From Halomonas halocynthiae DSM 14573 (GTDB lineage: Bacteria; Pseudomonadota; Gammaproteobacteria; Pseudomonadales; Halomonadaceae): DNA of 64,000 nucleotides. Below are positions 18,087 to 27,368 of the stretch, one piece after another. A program made the position numbers and the translations under genes. The notes beneath the pieces were generated by a model. The model was not told the origin of the DNA. It made no database searches and was given only the letters and a program-made list of their open reading frames with translations. The DNA lies in assembly GCF_000425725.1 (NCBI RefSeq), contig NZ_KE384439.1, positions 653,309 through 717,308 of the forward strand. The letters are read 5' to 3'. Position 1 is the first letter of the stretch. Each line of letters starts with the position of its first letter.

Positions 18087-18835
18087 GCCGCTGACTCCTC
18101 CAGCACCCAGTCATAACCACGCACTTCAAGCTCACGCGCCAACTCGGCATCGCCGCTCTTGGCAATACGGCCATCTACCAGTACGTGCACGCGGTCCGGT
18201 ACGATGTAGTCAAGCAAACGCTGGTAATGAGTCACCAGTAACATGGAGCGCTCTTCACTGCGCAACGAGTTAACTCCGTCTGCCACCACTTTCATGGCGT
18301 CGATATCCAACCCAGAGTCAATTTCATCGAGCATTGCCAAACGCGGCTCAAGAACAATCATCTGCAGGATTTCATTACGCTTTTTCTCGCCGCCAGAAAA
18401 CCCTTCGTTAACGGCGCGCTGTAAGAAGCTCGCATCCATTTTCATGGCAGCGATTTTCTCCTTGATCAGCTTCATAAACTCAGGCGCTGGCATTTCACCC
18501 AGCCCCAGGGCTTCGCGCTTGGCATTCAGCGCCGCCTTGAGCAAATAAATATTTTTGACCCCTGGAATTTCCACCGGATATTGAAAACCCAGCAGCAGGC
18601 CAGCACGGGCTCGCTCTTCAATATCCATGGCAAGCACATCTTTACCATCAAACGTGACTGAGCCTGAGGTGATCTCGTAGTCTTCTTTGCCAGCAATCAC
18701 AGACGACAGCGTCGACTTCCCCGAACCGTTAGGCCCCATAATGGCATGTACTTCACCGGCATTGATGGTGAGCGACAGCCCTTTGAGGATCTCGTTACCG
18801 TCCACCGATACGTGCAGGTCTTTGACTTCGAGCAT
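18083..18835 (-). CDS. sufC: Fe-S cluster assembly ATPase SufC
   Basis: SufC is the ABC-type ATPase that drives shape changes of the SufB-SufD scaffold. It is soluble rather than a transporter part. The 250 residues include Walker A (GPNGSGKST), Walker B near LAMLDEIDSGLDID, the SufC-type signature FSGGEKKRNEILQM and the switch His in LLVTHYQRLLDYI. It lies 81 bp downstream of sufB. The length and the EKKRNE signature separate SufC from transporter ATPases. Confidence 0.96.
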   Translation of the reverse strand: MLEVKDLHVSVDGNEILKGLSLTINAGEVHAIMGPNGSGKSTLSSVIAGKEDYEITSGSVTFDGKDVLAMDIEERARAGLLLGFQYPVEIPGVKNIYLLKAALNAKREALGLGEMPAPEFMKLIKEKIAAMKMDASFLQRAVNEGFSGGEKKRNEILQMIVLEPRLAMLDEIDSGLDIDAMKVVADGVNSLRSEERSMLLVTHYQRLLDYIVPDRVHVLVDGRIAKSGDAELARELEVRGYDWVLEESAA

Positions 18836-18916
18836 ATTGATTACCTTTTAATTCTGATAAGCCGCCACAGCGACTCGAAAAATATGTTGTTCAAGCTGAT
18901 ACCGAGGGGCGCGAGG

Positions 18917-20359
18917 TTAACCCACAGCACCTTCAAGCGTGACGTTCAAAAGTGCTTCCGCTTCTACAGCAAACTCCATCGGCAACTCTTGGAAGACATC
19001 TTTACAAAAGCCATTAACAATCATGTTCACTGCGTCTTCTTCAGAAATGCCGCGTGCTCGACAGTAAAACAGCTGGTCCTCGCCAATCTTTGAGGTGGTT
19101 GCTTCATGCTCAACTTGAGCCGTGCTATTACCGATCTCCATATAAGGGAAGGTATGAGCACCGCACTGATCACCAATCAACAAAGAGTCGCATTGAGTAA
19201 AGTTGCGCGCGCCCTTGGCTCGCGGCCCGACTTTCACTTGGCCACGATAGGCTTGCTCGGCACGACCAGCAGAAATACCTTTGGAAACAATGGTTGAGCG
19301 TGTGCCTTCACCGATGTGAATCATTTTGGTGCCGGTGTCAGCCTGCTGACGACCGTTGGTCACCGCTACCGAGTAAAACTCCCCAATACTGTCTTTGCCA
19401 CGCAGCACACAGGACGGGTATTTCCAGGTAATCGCCGACCCCGTTTCTACCTGTGTCCAGCTGATGCGCGAGCGATCACCACGGCAATCGCCACGCTTAG
19501 TCACGAAGTTATAGATGCCGCCAACACCGTTCTCATCACCGGGATACCAGTTCTGCACAGTGGAATACTTAATATACGCATCCTCCAGAGCCACCAGCTC
19601 AACTACCGCTGCGTGCAACTGGTTTTCATCACGCATCGGCGCGGTACAGCCCTCTAGATATGACACTTGCGCGCGGTCTTCGCAGATAATTAGCGTGCGC
19701 TCAAACTGACCGGTATTTTCAGCATTAATACGGAAGTAGGTTGATAGCTCCATAGGGCATACCACACCTTCTGGCACATACACGAATGAGCCATCGGTAA
19801 ACACTGCTGAATTGAGCGCCGCAAAGTAATTATCCGCCTGCGGCACAACAGAACCCAGATAACGTTTGACCAGTTCAGGGTAGTCTCTGATGGCCTCTGA
19901 GATTGAGCAGAATACAACCCCCGCTTCCAGTAACTCTGCCTTGAAGGTAGTAACCACCGAGACAGAATCAAATACCGCATCCACGGCAACCCCGGCCAGC
20001 GCAGCCCGTTCGTGCAAAGGAATACCCAGTTTCTCGTATGTTTCCAGCAACTTGGGGTCTACTTCATCGAGACTCTGCGGACGATCCTCAGGACGCTTTG
20101 GCGCACTAAAATAGGAAATGGCCTGATAATCGATCGGTGGGTAGTCTAGGTGCGCCCAAGACGGTGGCGTCATTTTCAACCACTGGCGATAGGCCTTCAA
20201 ACGCCATTCCAACATCCACTCAGGTTCGCCCTTCTTGTTGGAAATAAAGGCAATGGTGTTTTCATCCAGGCCCGGCGGCAACGTTTCGCTCTCAATATTG
20301 GTAACGAAGCCGTCTTTATATTCTCGCTGAACAAGTTGTTCCATTTCCTGGGTTGACAT
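18917..20359 (-). CDS. sufB: Fe-S cluster scaffold subunit SufB
   Basis: SufB is the main scaffold on which the nascent cluster forms. The 480-residue product begins [20 protein letters not shown] and has the family blocks [40 protein letters not shown] and the C-terminal [19 protein letters not shown] with its conserved Cys. ATG 20359 is chosen because a GGAGGGGGAAG ribosome binding site is just upstream. An in-frame extension to 20425 would add 22 atypical residues. It is the first structural gene after the suf regulator, with a 70-bp gap. Confidence 0.96.
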   Translation of the reverse strand: MSTQEMEQLVQREYKDGFVTNIESETLPPGLDENTIAFISNKKGEPEWMLEWRLKAYRQWLKMTPPSWAHLDYPPIDYQAISYFSAPKRPEDRPQSLDEVDPKLLETYEKLGIPLHERAALAGVAVDAVFDSVSVVTTFKAELLEAGVVFCSISEAIRDYPELVKRYLGSVVPQADNYFAALNSAVFTDGSFVYVPEGVVCPMELSTYFRINAENTGQFERTLIICEDRAQVSYLEGCTAPMRDENQLHAAVVELVALEDAYIKYSTVQNWYPGDENGVGGIYNFVTKRGDCRGDRSRISWTQVETGSAITWKYPSCVLRGKDSIGEFYSVAVTNGRQQADTGTKMIHIGEGTRSTIVSKGISAGRAEQAYRGQVKVGPRAKGARNFTQCDSLLIGDQCGAHTFPYMEIGNSTAQVEHEATTSKIGEDQLFYCRARGISEEDAVNMIVNGFCKDVFQELPMEFAVEAEALLNVTLEGAVG

Positions 20360-20429
20360 GATGCTTCCCCCTCCCGGGCAGTTCGGCCGGCGAGTTTGAT
20401 CGCCTTGAATTCTGTTATCAATCACATGG

Positions 20430-20891
20430 TTAGGCTTCTACGGCCAAACTCACGCTCTGTATGGGTAATTGCACAGGCAGCTTAATCGGCGCTGTGTCAG
20501 AAAGGTGTGCCAGTGTCACGCTATCAAGAAGGCCTCGCACTGCCAGCGAGACACGCTGCCAGTTATCAGCGACACCACAGGTATCTGCCAGCTCACACTC
20601 ACCCTGCGCCTGGCTGCATTCTGTCATGGCCACAGGCCCTTCAATCGCCGTTATAATATCGATAGCGGTAATGTGAGATGCTGGCCGGGCAAGGAAATAA
20701 CCGCCCGAGGCACCACGGCGAGATTCAAGAAGCCTCGCTCTGACCAGCATCTTCAGCGTCTTACTGACTGTAGGCCGTGGTAGCCCTACCGCATCGGCAA
20801 GCTTAGCTGCGGTATACGATTGCTCTGGATGACGCGCAATTTGCGCCATCACCACTGCGGCATAATCGGTCAGTCTGGATAGTTTAAGCAT
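20430..20891 (-). CDS. Rrf2 family SUF-system regulator
   Basis: A 153-residue Rrf2-type transcription factor encoded first in the suf cluster. The winged helix has [36 protein letters not shown] and [18 protein letters not shown]. Three Cys in [16 protein letters not shown] match the IscR/SufR-type Fe-S ligand loop, so the protein probably senses cluster status and represses or activates suf accordingly. This matches the SUF system Fe-S assembly regulator subfamily rather than IscR of an isc operon. The promoter upstream carries a tandem repeat that is a good autoregulatory site. Confidence 0.92.
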   Translation of the reverse strand: MLKLSRLTDYAAVVMAQIARHPEQSYTAAKLADAVGLPRPTVSKTLKMLVRARLLESRRGASGGYFLARPASHITAIDIITAIEGPVAMTECSQAQGECELADTCGVADNWQRVSLAVRGLLDSVTLAHLSDTAPIKLPVQLPIQSVSLAVEA

Positions 20892-20927
20892 AGCCCGACT
20901 CCCTCGTGGGACTCTGACAGTAAATTG

Positions 20928-20946
20928 AGTACCATTTTAGTACCAT
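20928..20946 (-). promoter_or_regulatory. Tandem repeat, probable operator for the Rrf2 regulator
   Basis: AGTACCAT occurs at 20928-20935 and again at 20939-20946, an 11-bp period that puts both copies on one face of the helix. The copies cover the predicted -10 element of the suf regulator promoter, as expected for repression. The identity of the bound protein is inferred. Confidence 0.55.
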
Positions 20947-20962
20947 ATAAATTGTCTGTGAA
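20934..20962 (-). promoter_or_regulatory. Sigma-70 promoter for the suf cluster
   Basis: On the minus strand, TTCACA (20957-20962; 5 of 6 to the -35 consensus) is followed after exactly 17 bp by TAAAAT (20934-20939; 5 of 6 to the -10 consensus). The start codon of the regulator lies 43 bp further on. Spacing and matches are good. Confidence 0.65.
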
Positions 20963-21220
20963 GGCTCAGCATGTATTTCTTTTCACAATTTTCCTTCCAG
21001 GCGACACAATCGACGACATTCGACACACAATCGATAATAATTCCTATTCATTTTTGATTAATAACACGCGATAGCGCTCTATCGTTATCCAGGAAAGCTC
21101 TGTCATGAAACACAACTCCTGTGGCACGATCCCAATGAGACTGACACGCTAAGCCACTACCGAATTAAACTAACGCGAGATCATGACGTAACTAGACCGA
21201 CACGCCGCAAGGAGTGCTTA
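20963..21220. promoter_or_regulatory. Divergent region between the suf regulator and the NDUFA9-like gene
   Basis: An AT-rich non-coding stretch. The suf promoter lies at its left edge, and the ribosome binding site AAGGAG (21209-21214) of the NDUFA9-like gene is at its right end. I see no RNA gene or further clear element. Confidence 0.3.
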
Positions 21221-22159
21221 GTGAGCTACAGCCAAACGACTGCAACAGACAGCGCCACAACATTGGTATTTGGCGGCAGCGGGTTTCTGGGTTCCGCTAT
21301 CGTGCGCGAGCTGGTAGAAACCGGACGCAAGGTGCGCCTTGCTGCACGCCACCCAGTAATGCCCGACTGGGCCGAGCCCGATGACCCAGTTGAGCTAATC
21401 CGTGCCGATATCCGCAGTGACGACGACATAACAGCCGCGCTTAAAGGAGCCGACACAGTCATCAATACGGTCAGCTTGTACACTGAACGGCGCGGACTTA
21501 GCTTCGATGACATTCATGTTCAGGCCGCCCGTCGCTTGGCGCAATCAGCGCGTGACACCGGTATCAAACGCTTCATACATATCTCAGGCATTGGTGCTGA
21601 CAGCCACTCAACCTCGGCTTATGTACGAGCCCGCGCGCACGGTGAAGACGCCGTACTAGATGTTCTGCCACGCGCCATTATCGTGCGCTCCAGCGTTCTG
21701 TTTGGCCCTGATGACGCCCTACTCTCCCAACTTGCGAAACTCACACGTCTGCCACTGATTCCGCTATTCGGCAGTGGCCAGACACGAATGGAGCCATTGC
21801 ACGTCCGTGATCTGGCCCGCGCCATTACGTGTTTAACCGGCGAGCCTGCTAGCCCGAGGCGGTTATTCGAGCTAGGCGGACCGGACATCATGAGCTACCG
21901 AGACATTTTGCGCTTAGTGATGGCCCACCTTGGGCGAGATCGGCCTTTGGTGCCAGTGCCCTTTTTCCTTTGGCGGGTAATAGCAAGGCTACTCGCCGTA
22001 CTACCCAACCCATCACTAACTCGAGACCAAGTCGTACTGATGGCTCACGACAACCTGATCAACGACACCATGGGAACTTTCGCCGACCTGGGCTTGCTGC
22101 CCCACTCACTGCGCGACAGCCTGCCACTATGCTTGCCCCAATCAGCATCACATAGCTGA
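21221..22159 (+). CDS. NAD(P)-binding NDUFA9-like short-chain dehydrogenase/reductase
   Basis: A 312-residue protein of the atypical extended SDR group related to mitochondrial complex I subunit NDUFA9. The N-terminal Rossmann motif is GGSGFLGSAIVREL (residues near 18-31), followed by IRADIRSDDDITAALKGADT and RFIHISGIGADSHSTSAY. These bacterial homologues bind NAD(P)H, and their enzymatic role is not settled. Translation starts at GTG 21221 with AAGGAG 6 bp before it. The usual YxxxK catalytic pair is not obvious (the family often lacks it), so it may bind nucleotide without classical dehydrogenase chemistry. It stands alone. Confidence 0.82.
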   Translation: MSYSQTTATDSATTLVFGGSGFLGSAIVRELVETGRKVRLAARHPVMPDWAEPDDPVELIRADIRSDDDITAALKGADTVINTVSLYTERRGLSFDDIHVQAARRLAQSARDTGIKRFIHISGIGADSHSTSAYVRARAHGEDAVLDVLPRAIIVRSSVLFGPDDALLSQLAKLTRLPLIPLFGSGQTRMEPLHVRDLARAITCLTGEPASPRRLFELGGPDIMSYRDILRLVMAHLGRDRPLVPVPFFLWRVIARLLAVLPNPSLTRDQVVLMAHDNLINDTMGTFADLGLLPHSLRDSLPLCLPQSASHS

Positions 22160-22173
22160 CTCAGCTTCCGGCA

Positions 22174-22515
22174 TTAGGCCTTCTTAACAAACTCCGACTT
22201 CAGTTTCATCGGGCCGATGCCGTCAATTTTGCAGTCAATATCGTGATCGCCATCCACTAAGCGAATATTCTTAACTTTAGTTCCTACCTTCACCACCGAC
22301 GATGACCCTTTAACCCTGAGATCCTTGATAACCGTAACGGTGTCACCATCAGCCAGCGGCGTACCATGGGCGTCACTGATAGTCGTTTCATTTTCTGCCG
22401 TATCAGCAGAGACATCTTTTGACCACTCATGCCCACACTCGGGGCACACAAACTGCAGGCCATCATCATAGGTATAAACTGAAGCACACTCGGGACACGC
22501 AGGCATATCGCTCAT
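22174..22515 (-). CDS. yjdM: Zinc-ribbon protein YjdM (PhnA family)
   Basis: A 113-residue protein with an N-terminal zinc ribbon ([13 protein letters not shown] then CPECGHEW) and a C-terminal SH3-like PhnA domain ([37 protein letters not shown]). Once tied to alkylphosphonate use by its old name PhnA, its real role remains undefined. ATG 22515 is chosen because AGGAA precedes it at a good distance and the protein then begins [10 protein letters not shown] as in homologues. It is convergent with the NDUFA9-like gene across a 14-bp gap. Confidence 0.92.
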   Translation of the reverse strand: MSDMPACPECASVYTYDDGLQFVCPECGHEWSKDVSADTAENETTISDAHGTPLADGDTVTVIKDLRVKGSSSVVKVGTKVKNIRLVDGDHDIDCKIDGIGPMKLKSEFVKKA

Positions 22516-22630
22516 GAAAATTCCTGAAATCAACAAGAAGGCAACAACACGAAGCGCTAAAGCCTACACTGACGTGCCTTTGCACGCCAGCAGCCTTACC
22601 CAAACGCTGTCTCACAGGTAGCGATGCGGG

Positions 22631-23365
22631 TTAAATAATCAACCCTATCGCGGCAAAACTGCACAACGCCAATGAAGACCACTGCAGTATCTTCTGATCG
22701 ATATGACCAGCAACCCGAGCGGCCAACGCCTGTCCTGACAGCATGGCCGGAAGGAAACTGGCTGAAATACCCAAGTGCCATAATGAGACGTAACCAACCA
22801 AAGCAAGAGTAATTAGCGTCATTAACGAGGTAATCAGGAAAAAGGCGGCCAAATTACTACGAATTCTATCTGGCGGCATGTCATGCATCAGCAGCGCCAT
22901 GGGCGGGCCACCAATCGCCGAGGCGGTACCAAACACCCCTGATACCACCCCAGCCAAGAACATGCTGCGTCGGTTGACTGGCACACGAAACTGAAACAGC
23001 CGGATTAACACGGCAAACAGCACAATGCTGGCAATTAACCATTTCAGCACCATGAGCGGTGCACTAACCAGTAACCACAACCCCAACGCACTACCTGGAA
23101 TTCTGCCTACCAGTGCCATACCGATATCGCCTAACTGAACTTGGCGATGAAAGCGGCGCAGCACCAGCAACGACAAACTAAAGCCCATCACAACCAACGT
23201 AACAGGTACCAAGCGAGGGTCGATCAGCAACAATAAAGGCGCACCAACAACGGCTAAACCAAAACCAGTAGCACGCTGCACGAAAGCTCCCAAGGCCATC
23301 ACCAGGGCAGCTCCCAGCCAGCGTAACGGAGCCATATCCACCCACTGCCACCATAGCTCGTTCAT
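22631..23365 (-). CDS. TauE/SafE family sulfite/organosulfonate exporter-type permease
   Basis: A 244-residue polytopic membrane protein with about eight hydrophobic segments in two repeated halves, which is the TauE/SafE plan. Signature stretches are ATGFGLAVVGAPLLLLIDPR near residue 33 and VVSGVFGTASAIGGPPMALL near residue 138. Members export sulfite or sulfonates, or simply serve as anion permeases. The substrate here is not shown. The start overlaps the stop of the MFS transporter gene by 4 bp, so the two are translated together. Confidence 0.85.
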   Translation of the reverse strand: MNELWWQWVDMAPLRWLGAALVMALGAFVQRATGFGLAVVGAPLLLLIDPRLVPVTLVVMGFSLSLLVLRRFHRQVQLGDIGMALVGRIPGSALGLWLLVSAPLMVLKWLIASIVLFAVLIRLFQFRVPVNRRSMFLAGVVSGVFGTASAIGGPPMALLMHDMPPDRIRSNLAAFFLITSLMTLITLALVGYVSLWHLGISASFLPAMLSGQALAARVAGHIDQKILQWSSLALCSFAAIGLII

Positions 23366-24558
23366 TCGTCAGCAGACCCCACCTTCACCTTTCCTGCCAA
23401 CACCCGCAATGCCAGGTTGCCACCTAAAGACACCACCACCATGGTCAACACCATCGGCCAGGCACTATCAATTTCAAACGCACTGACCACCACTCCAGCC
23501 AGCGCCCCACAGGTAAACTGAACCGATCCCAGCAAAGCGGTGGCAGTGGCACTCATGTGACCAAAATGCTCCAACAATGAAGAAATAGCGTTAGGCGTAA
23601 TCAGTCCGACCATGCCCATGAACAACATGATCAGTGGCACGACAGTGATCAGCGAATCAAGTCCCGTCAGCACCAGCAATGTCAGGCAAACCGCTACGAC
23701 CAGCTGAATCAGCAGCCCCAGGCTCATGTTTTGCTGTGGGGTACGGTTTTTTAGCAAACGGATATTGACCCGATTAGAGCCTGCCATAACGATCACATTC
23801 AAACCGAAAACCAGCGGGTATACCGCCGGAGACAAGCCATAATGCGTCATATACAGAAACGGCGAGGCCGTAATAAAAGCAAACATGCCAGAAAATGTCG
23901 CGGCCACAGCAAACACATACCCCATCGCTTCGCGATGACTCAGTACGCTGTAATAGTTACGCAATACCTGCTTGAATGACGCGGCCGGCGTCCCTGGCGG
24001 TCGAGTTTCCGGAAGGTGCCTTCCCATCAGCCAAAAAAGAAACGCTGCATACATGGCCAAAAACACAAATATCAGCCACCAGTCAGACAAATAGAGCAGC
24101 ATACTCCCCACGGCTGGCGCGGCCAGCGGCGCCAACATCATAATCATGGCCATCGTTGACATAACCTTAGCGGCTTCCTTGCCACTAAAGCGGTCGCGCA
24201 CAATAGCAGCGGAGTTAACAACACAGGCGCCGCCGCCTATTGCTTGAATCAGTCGCCAGAACAGCAGCTGCTCTAACTCATTAGCGGTAATGATCATCAA
24301 GCTTGCCAGAAAAAATATGACCAACCCTGTCAGCAGCACTGGGCGCCGCCCCAGCCGGTCAGACAAAGGACCGCCCGTCAGCTGCCCAACGGCAAAGCCT
24401 AACAAGAAAAAGCTGATAGACAGCTCCGTGCGATGCACACTAGCCCCTATCGATTCGGCCAGCGCAGGCATCGCAGGCAAATATGCATCAATAGCAAAAG
24501 GGGCCAGGGCCGTGTTGGCAGCTACCAACAGCGACACGCGGCGTGGACTCAGAGTCAA
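23362..24558 (-). CDS. Bcr/CflA family multidrug efflux MFS transporter
   Basis: A 12-segment major facilitator protein of the Bcr/CflA drug:proton antiporter subgroup. FAIDAYLPAMPALAESIGAS in the first membrane region and GGPLSDRLGRRPVLL (motif A) are characteristic, as is the GGGACVVNSAAIVRDRF stretch after TM4. I place the start at TTG 24558 because GGAGG lies 4 bp before it and the product then begins directly ahead of TM1, as in Bcr. An ATG at 24612 would add 18 residues with no ribosome binding site. It is divergent from transaldolase and coupled to the TauE/SafE gene. Confidence 0.86.
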   Translation of the reverse strand: MTLSPRRVSLLVAANTALAPFAIDAYLPAMPALAESIGASVHRTELSISFFLLGFAVGQLTGGPLSDRLGRRPVLLTGLVIFFLASLMIITANELEQLLFWRLIQAIGGGACVVNSAAIVRDRFSGKEAAKVMSTMAMIMMLAPLAAPAVGSMLLYLSDWWLIFVFLAMYAAFLFWLMGRHLPETRPPGTPAASFKQVLRNYYSVLSHREAMGYVFAVAATFSGMFAFITASPFLYMTHYGLSPAVYPLVFGLNVIVMAGSNRVNIRLLKNRTPQQNMSLGLLIQLVVAVCLTLLVLTGLDSLITVVPLIMLFMGMVGLITPNAISSLLEHFGHMSATATALLGSVQFTCGALAGVVVSAFEIDSAWPMVLTMVVVSLGGNLALRVLAGKVKVGSADE

Positions 24559-24681
24559 GAGACCTCCAAACAGTATTTTTAGTTGGCTAATGATAACGCT
24601 TTGCAACGGCATCTGTCTGCGTCACTATTTTCAGTGCCACGAGCTTGCTACAGTAACTTGCAACTTATTGAGGACCTTTCC

Positions 24682-25620
24682 ATGGCAGACACCTTGCTTG
24701 ACCAACTTGCTACCATGACGACGGTAGTGGCCGACAGCGGCGACCTTGATTCAATTCGACGCTTTTCCCCTAGCGACGCCACCACCAACCCTTCGCTGAT
24801 TCTGCAGGCCGCCCAGCTGCCATCACGTCGCCAGCGCTTGGCAGAAATTGCCCAGCAAGCAACAGATATTGATGCAGCTCTAGATGACGTTGCGGTAGAG
24901 ATCGGCACAGAAATCAGCGCCTTGGTACCTGGTTATGTGTCTACAGAGGTCAGCGCAAGACTTTCCTTTGACCGTGAAGCAACGCTCAACAAAGCGCGTT
25001 CATTAGTTGAGCGCTACGCTCAAAAAGGCGTTACCCCTGACCGCATCCTGATCAAAATTGCCGCGACCTGGGAAGGTATTCAGGCAGCAAGAATACTGGA
25101 GCGAGAGGGAATTCAAACTAACCTGACACTCCTGTTTGGCATGGCTCAGGCTAAAGCGTGCGCTGATGCAGGCGTCACGTTGATTTCCCCCTTCGTTGGC
25201 CGCATCCTCGATTGGCACAAAGCCCATGCCCCTGGGTCAGATTTCAGTGGCGCCAAAGACCCCGGTGTTAAATCCGTGCGCAGTATCTATGAACACTACA
25301 AATCGCATGGCATTAAAACAATTGTGATGGGCGCCAGCTTTCGCAGCGCAGAGCAGGTCACAGCCTTGGCAGGCTGCGATCGTTTAACAATTTCTCCTGC
25401 CTTGCTTGACGAGCTAGCGAACAGCCATGGAGTACTGGAGCGCCGACTGAGTCCTCTAGGTAGCAAAGCCGGCTCACCCGAACCTCAGGCAGAAACAGCG
25501 TTTCGCTGGGCGCTCAACGAAGATGCCATGGCCACCGAGAAACTGGCGGAAGGTATCCGCAAGTTCATGGCCGACCAACGCAGTCTGGAAACCTTGCTTG
25601 GCGAACTACGCCATAATTGA
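24682..25620 (+). CDS. tal: Transaldolase
   Basis: Transaldolase moves a dihydroxyacetone unit between sugar phosphates in the non-oxidative pentose phosphate pathway. The 312 residues match the classical (TalB) length. DATTNPSLI near the N-terminus and [13 protein letters not shown] with the Schiff-base Lys at residue 125 are definitive. [15 protein letters not shown] and [13 protein letters not shown] complete the barrel. ATG 24682 has GAGGA 7 bp upstream, and a longer in-frame start at 24583 would add an atypical leader. Monocistronic by position. Confidence 0.95.
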   Translation: MADTLLDQLATMTTVVADSGDLDSIRRFSPSDATTNPSLILQAAQLPSRRQRLAEIAQQATDIDAALDDVAVEIGTEISALVPGYVSTEVSARLSFDREATLNKARSLVERYAQKGVTPDRILIKIAATWEGIQAARILEREGIQTNLTLLFGMAQAKACADAGVTLISPFVGRILDWHKAHAPGSDFSGAKDPGVKSVRSIYEHYKSHGIKTIVMGASFRSAEQVTALAGCDRLTISPALLDELANSHGVLERRLSPLGSKAGSPEPQAETAFRWALNEDAMATEKLAEGIRKFMADQRSLETLLGELRHN

Positions 25621-25663
25621 TGAACCAAAAATACCTACAATCTAACGATTAGCCCCGTGAGGC

Positions 25664-26161
25664 TTAGTCTGACGACTGAGCCTCAAGCATTTCTACCAAT
25701 GGCTGAAACTGTTCGCGATTATGCTTGTTCATGCACATCAGGATCCGGTGTGCTTCAAGAATACGGTCACGCAGATCGTTTTCACCGCTCGGCACTTCAG
25801 CAAGCTCCTCAAGCTCGCAAGGCTCTTTAATCGGCCCTTCCAGCAACGTGTAGTAGTGAGCAAAGCCCATTACATCCAGCATTCGTCGCACATCAGGATT
25901 ATTCACTACAATCGTTGGCGGCTGCTCAAGTCGCCCGCTCAGCGCCATCGCAACTTTGGCCAGAAAGCCAAGGGCAGTAGAGTCAATATTCGTGGCATCG
26001 CGCAAGTCCACCATTACCGCCGTCAGACCAGGAGTTTCCGCTAAACGCTGAGCTTGATTATCAAGTGTAGCGCATAGCGTTAACCGTACATCACCACTCA
26101 GTTTGAGTACGAATACGCCTGATTCGAATGCCGCTTTAATGCGGCCCTCATGCATTATCAT
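25664..26161 (-). CDS. STAS-domain protein (anti-anti-sigma type)
   Basis: A 165-residue protein with an N-terminal STAS domain: FVLKLSGDVRLTLCATLDN, then AVMVDLRDATNIDSTALGFL. This holds the conserved DSTALG segment with the Ser that is normally phosphorylated. About 55 extra helical residues follow. It is encoded directly after a receiver/PP2C phosphatase whose stop it overlaps by 14 bp. That pairing repeats the HsbR-HsbA or SpoIIE-SpoIIAA logic: the phosphatase would dephosphorylate the STAS protein and let it bind a partner. ATG 26161 has GGTGG 8 bp upstream, and ATG 26155 is an alternative. The anti-sigma partner is not in the window. Confidence 0.82.
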   Translation of the reverse strand: MIMHEGRIKAAFESGVFVLKLSGDVRLTLCATLDNQAQRLAETPGLTAVMVDLRDATNIDSTALGFLAKVAMALSGRLEQPPTIVVNNPDVRRMLDVMGFAHYYTLLEGPIKEPCELEELAEVPSGENDLRDRILEAHRILMCMNKHNREQFQPLVEMLEAQSSD

Positions 26162-27356
26162 TAACAAATCCACCAAGCGTCATGATCGTCAAATCATCAG
26201 GAAGCTCTTGGTCTGTATCATCGTCGTCAGCCAGCCACTCACTTTCTCTGGCAAGGTAACCACTGATGCTCAGACCTTCAATAAAGGCTGCCACACTGCC
26301 ACTGTTTGCCACACGACACGTTAAGTCAGCAAGCCTTTCCGTTAGCGTGTCACCAGGAAGACACTCCAGCACGCCATCAGAACACAGCCATAACTGAAAC
26401 GAGGCAGGCAGCTCACACCCCAGTTGGGGAAACGTCAGATCAGGAAACAACCCCACGGGCATGCCCTCACCGGCCAATGGCTGCGCCTTACCATCCGCGA
26501 CCAATAACGGCATCGGTAGCTGAGCCCCCATGGAATAGTGTAAGTAGCGCGTTTGTTGATCAATAACGCCCATAAACAGAGTCGCATGCTTACCAATACC
26601 CGTATCCAGCAGCTCCTGATTCAGCTGACTTAACCAGTTAGCAGGCAATGCCTCTGGGTTCTGCCCATCCCAGGCAAGCCGCATGCGGTTGAATAGATAC
26701 CTGAGCAATACCGTCACAAAAGCCGACGCCACACCGTGGCCTGACACATCGGCAAAATAGAACAGCGTATAGCGATCGTTGAATCGCTTGAAATCAAGAA
26801 AGTCTCCCGACAGATAGAGCGACGGGGCCAGCCAGTAATCACAGCTCACCTCACCTTCAGAGCGTGGACGCAATGGCAGCAACCTGCGCTGAATATGTCC
26901 ACCGGCCTGCTGGTCAAGCCTAAGTAGCTCAAGGTGTGTCTCCAAGCGCTCATTGCGCTCTTCTAGGCGCTGCCGACTCAGGCTCTGCTCAGCACTACAA
27001 TGACTCAAGCGAGCAATACGGCGAATCATTTGCTGTAGCAACGGCGCCTGGCGTAGCGGCTCAGGTAAGTAGTCAATGACACCTGCCCCTGCGGCCTCAG
27101 CCATCGCCGCGCTATCAGCAGCGCTCTCATCCCCCTCAGTAACCATCACCACCGGCCAGCGTGCAGCAAGCTCAACACCAGCCGCCAGAGACAACGCTCT
27201 AGCATGCACCACCACCAGTACAACGTCCCTAGGCAGCGCGTCCACACTATCGCTCACCGCCACTGGGTGACCGCCCTTCTCTATGACGTTAGCCAAAGCC
27301 TCCCGAGCGGCGTCTGGCCTATCGATCAAGCCAATCAGCTCACTGTCAGTAGACAT
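26148..27356 (-). CDS. Response regulator-like receiver fused to PP2C (SpoIIE-type) phosphatase
   Basis: A 402-residue fusion. Residues 1-120 have the length and pattern of a receiver domain, but the phosphoacceptor region reads DVVLVVVHARAL, without the expected Asp, and the conserved Lys is replaced in DYLPEPL. A short coiled-coil linker (SLSRQRLEERNERLETHLEL) leads to a PP2C phosphatase domain with metal-binding YLSGDFLDFKRFN, YFADVSGHGVASAFVTVLL and LWLCSDGVLECLP. The phosphatase looks intact. The protein likely acts on the STAS protein encoded next. The receiver may bind a partner rather than respond to phosphorylation. Confidence 0.88.
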   Translation of the reverse strand: MSTDSELIGLIDRPDAAREALANVIEKGGHPVAVSDSVDALPRDVVLVVVHARALSLAAGVELAARWPVVMVTEGDESAADSAAMAEAAGAGVIDYLPEPLRQAPLLQQMIRRIARLSHCSAEQSLSRQRLEERNERLETHLELLRLDQQAGGHIQRRLLPLRPRSEGEVSCDYWLAPSLYLSGDFLDFKRFNDRYTLFYFADVSGHGVASAFVTVLLRYLFNRMRLAWDGQNPEALPANWLSQLNQELLDTGIGKHATLFMGVIDQQTRYLHYSMGAQLPMPLLVADGKAQPLAGEGMPVGLFPDLTFPQLGCELPASFQLWLCSDGVLECLPGDTLTERLADLTCRVANSGSVAAFIEGLSISGYLARESEWLADDDDTDQELPDDLTIMTLGGFVNDNA

Positions 27357-27368
27357 CTCGTCACGACC

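Noticed and set aside
25659..25684. Hairpin GAGGCTTAGTC-TGAC-GACTGAGCCTC between transaldolase and the STAS gene
   Set aside because: It overlaps the STAS coding end, has no U-tract and contains a mismatch in one direction; not convincing as a terminator.
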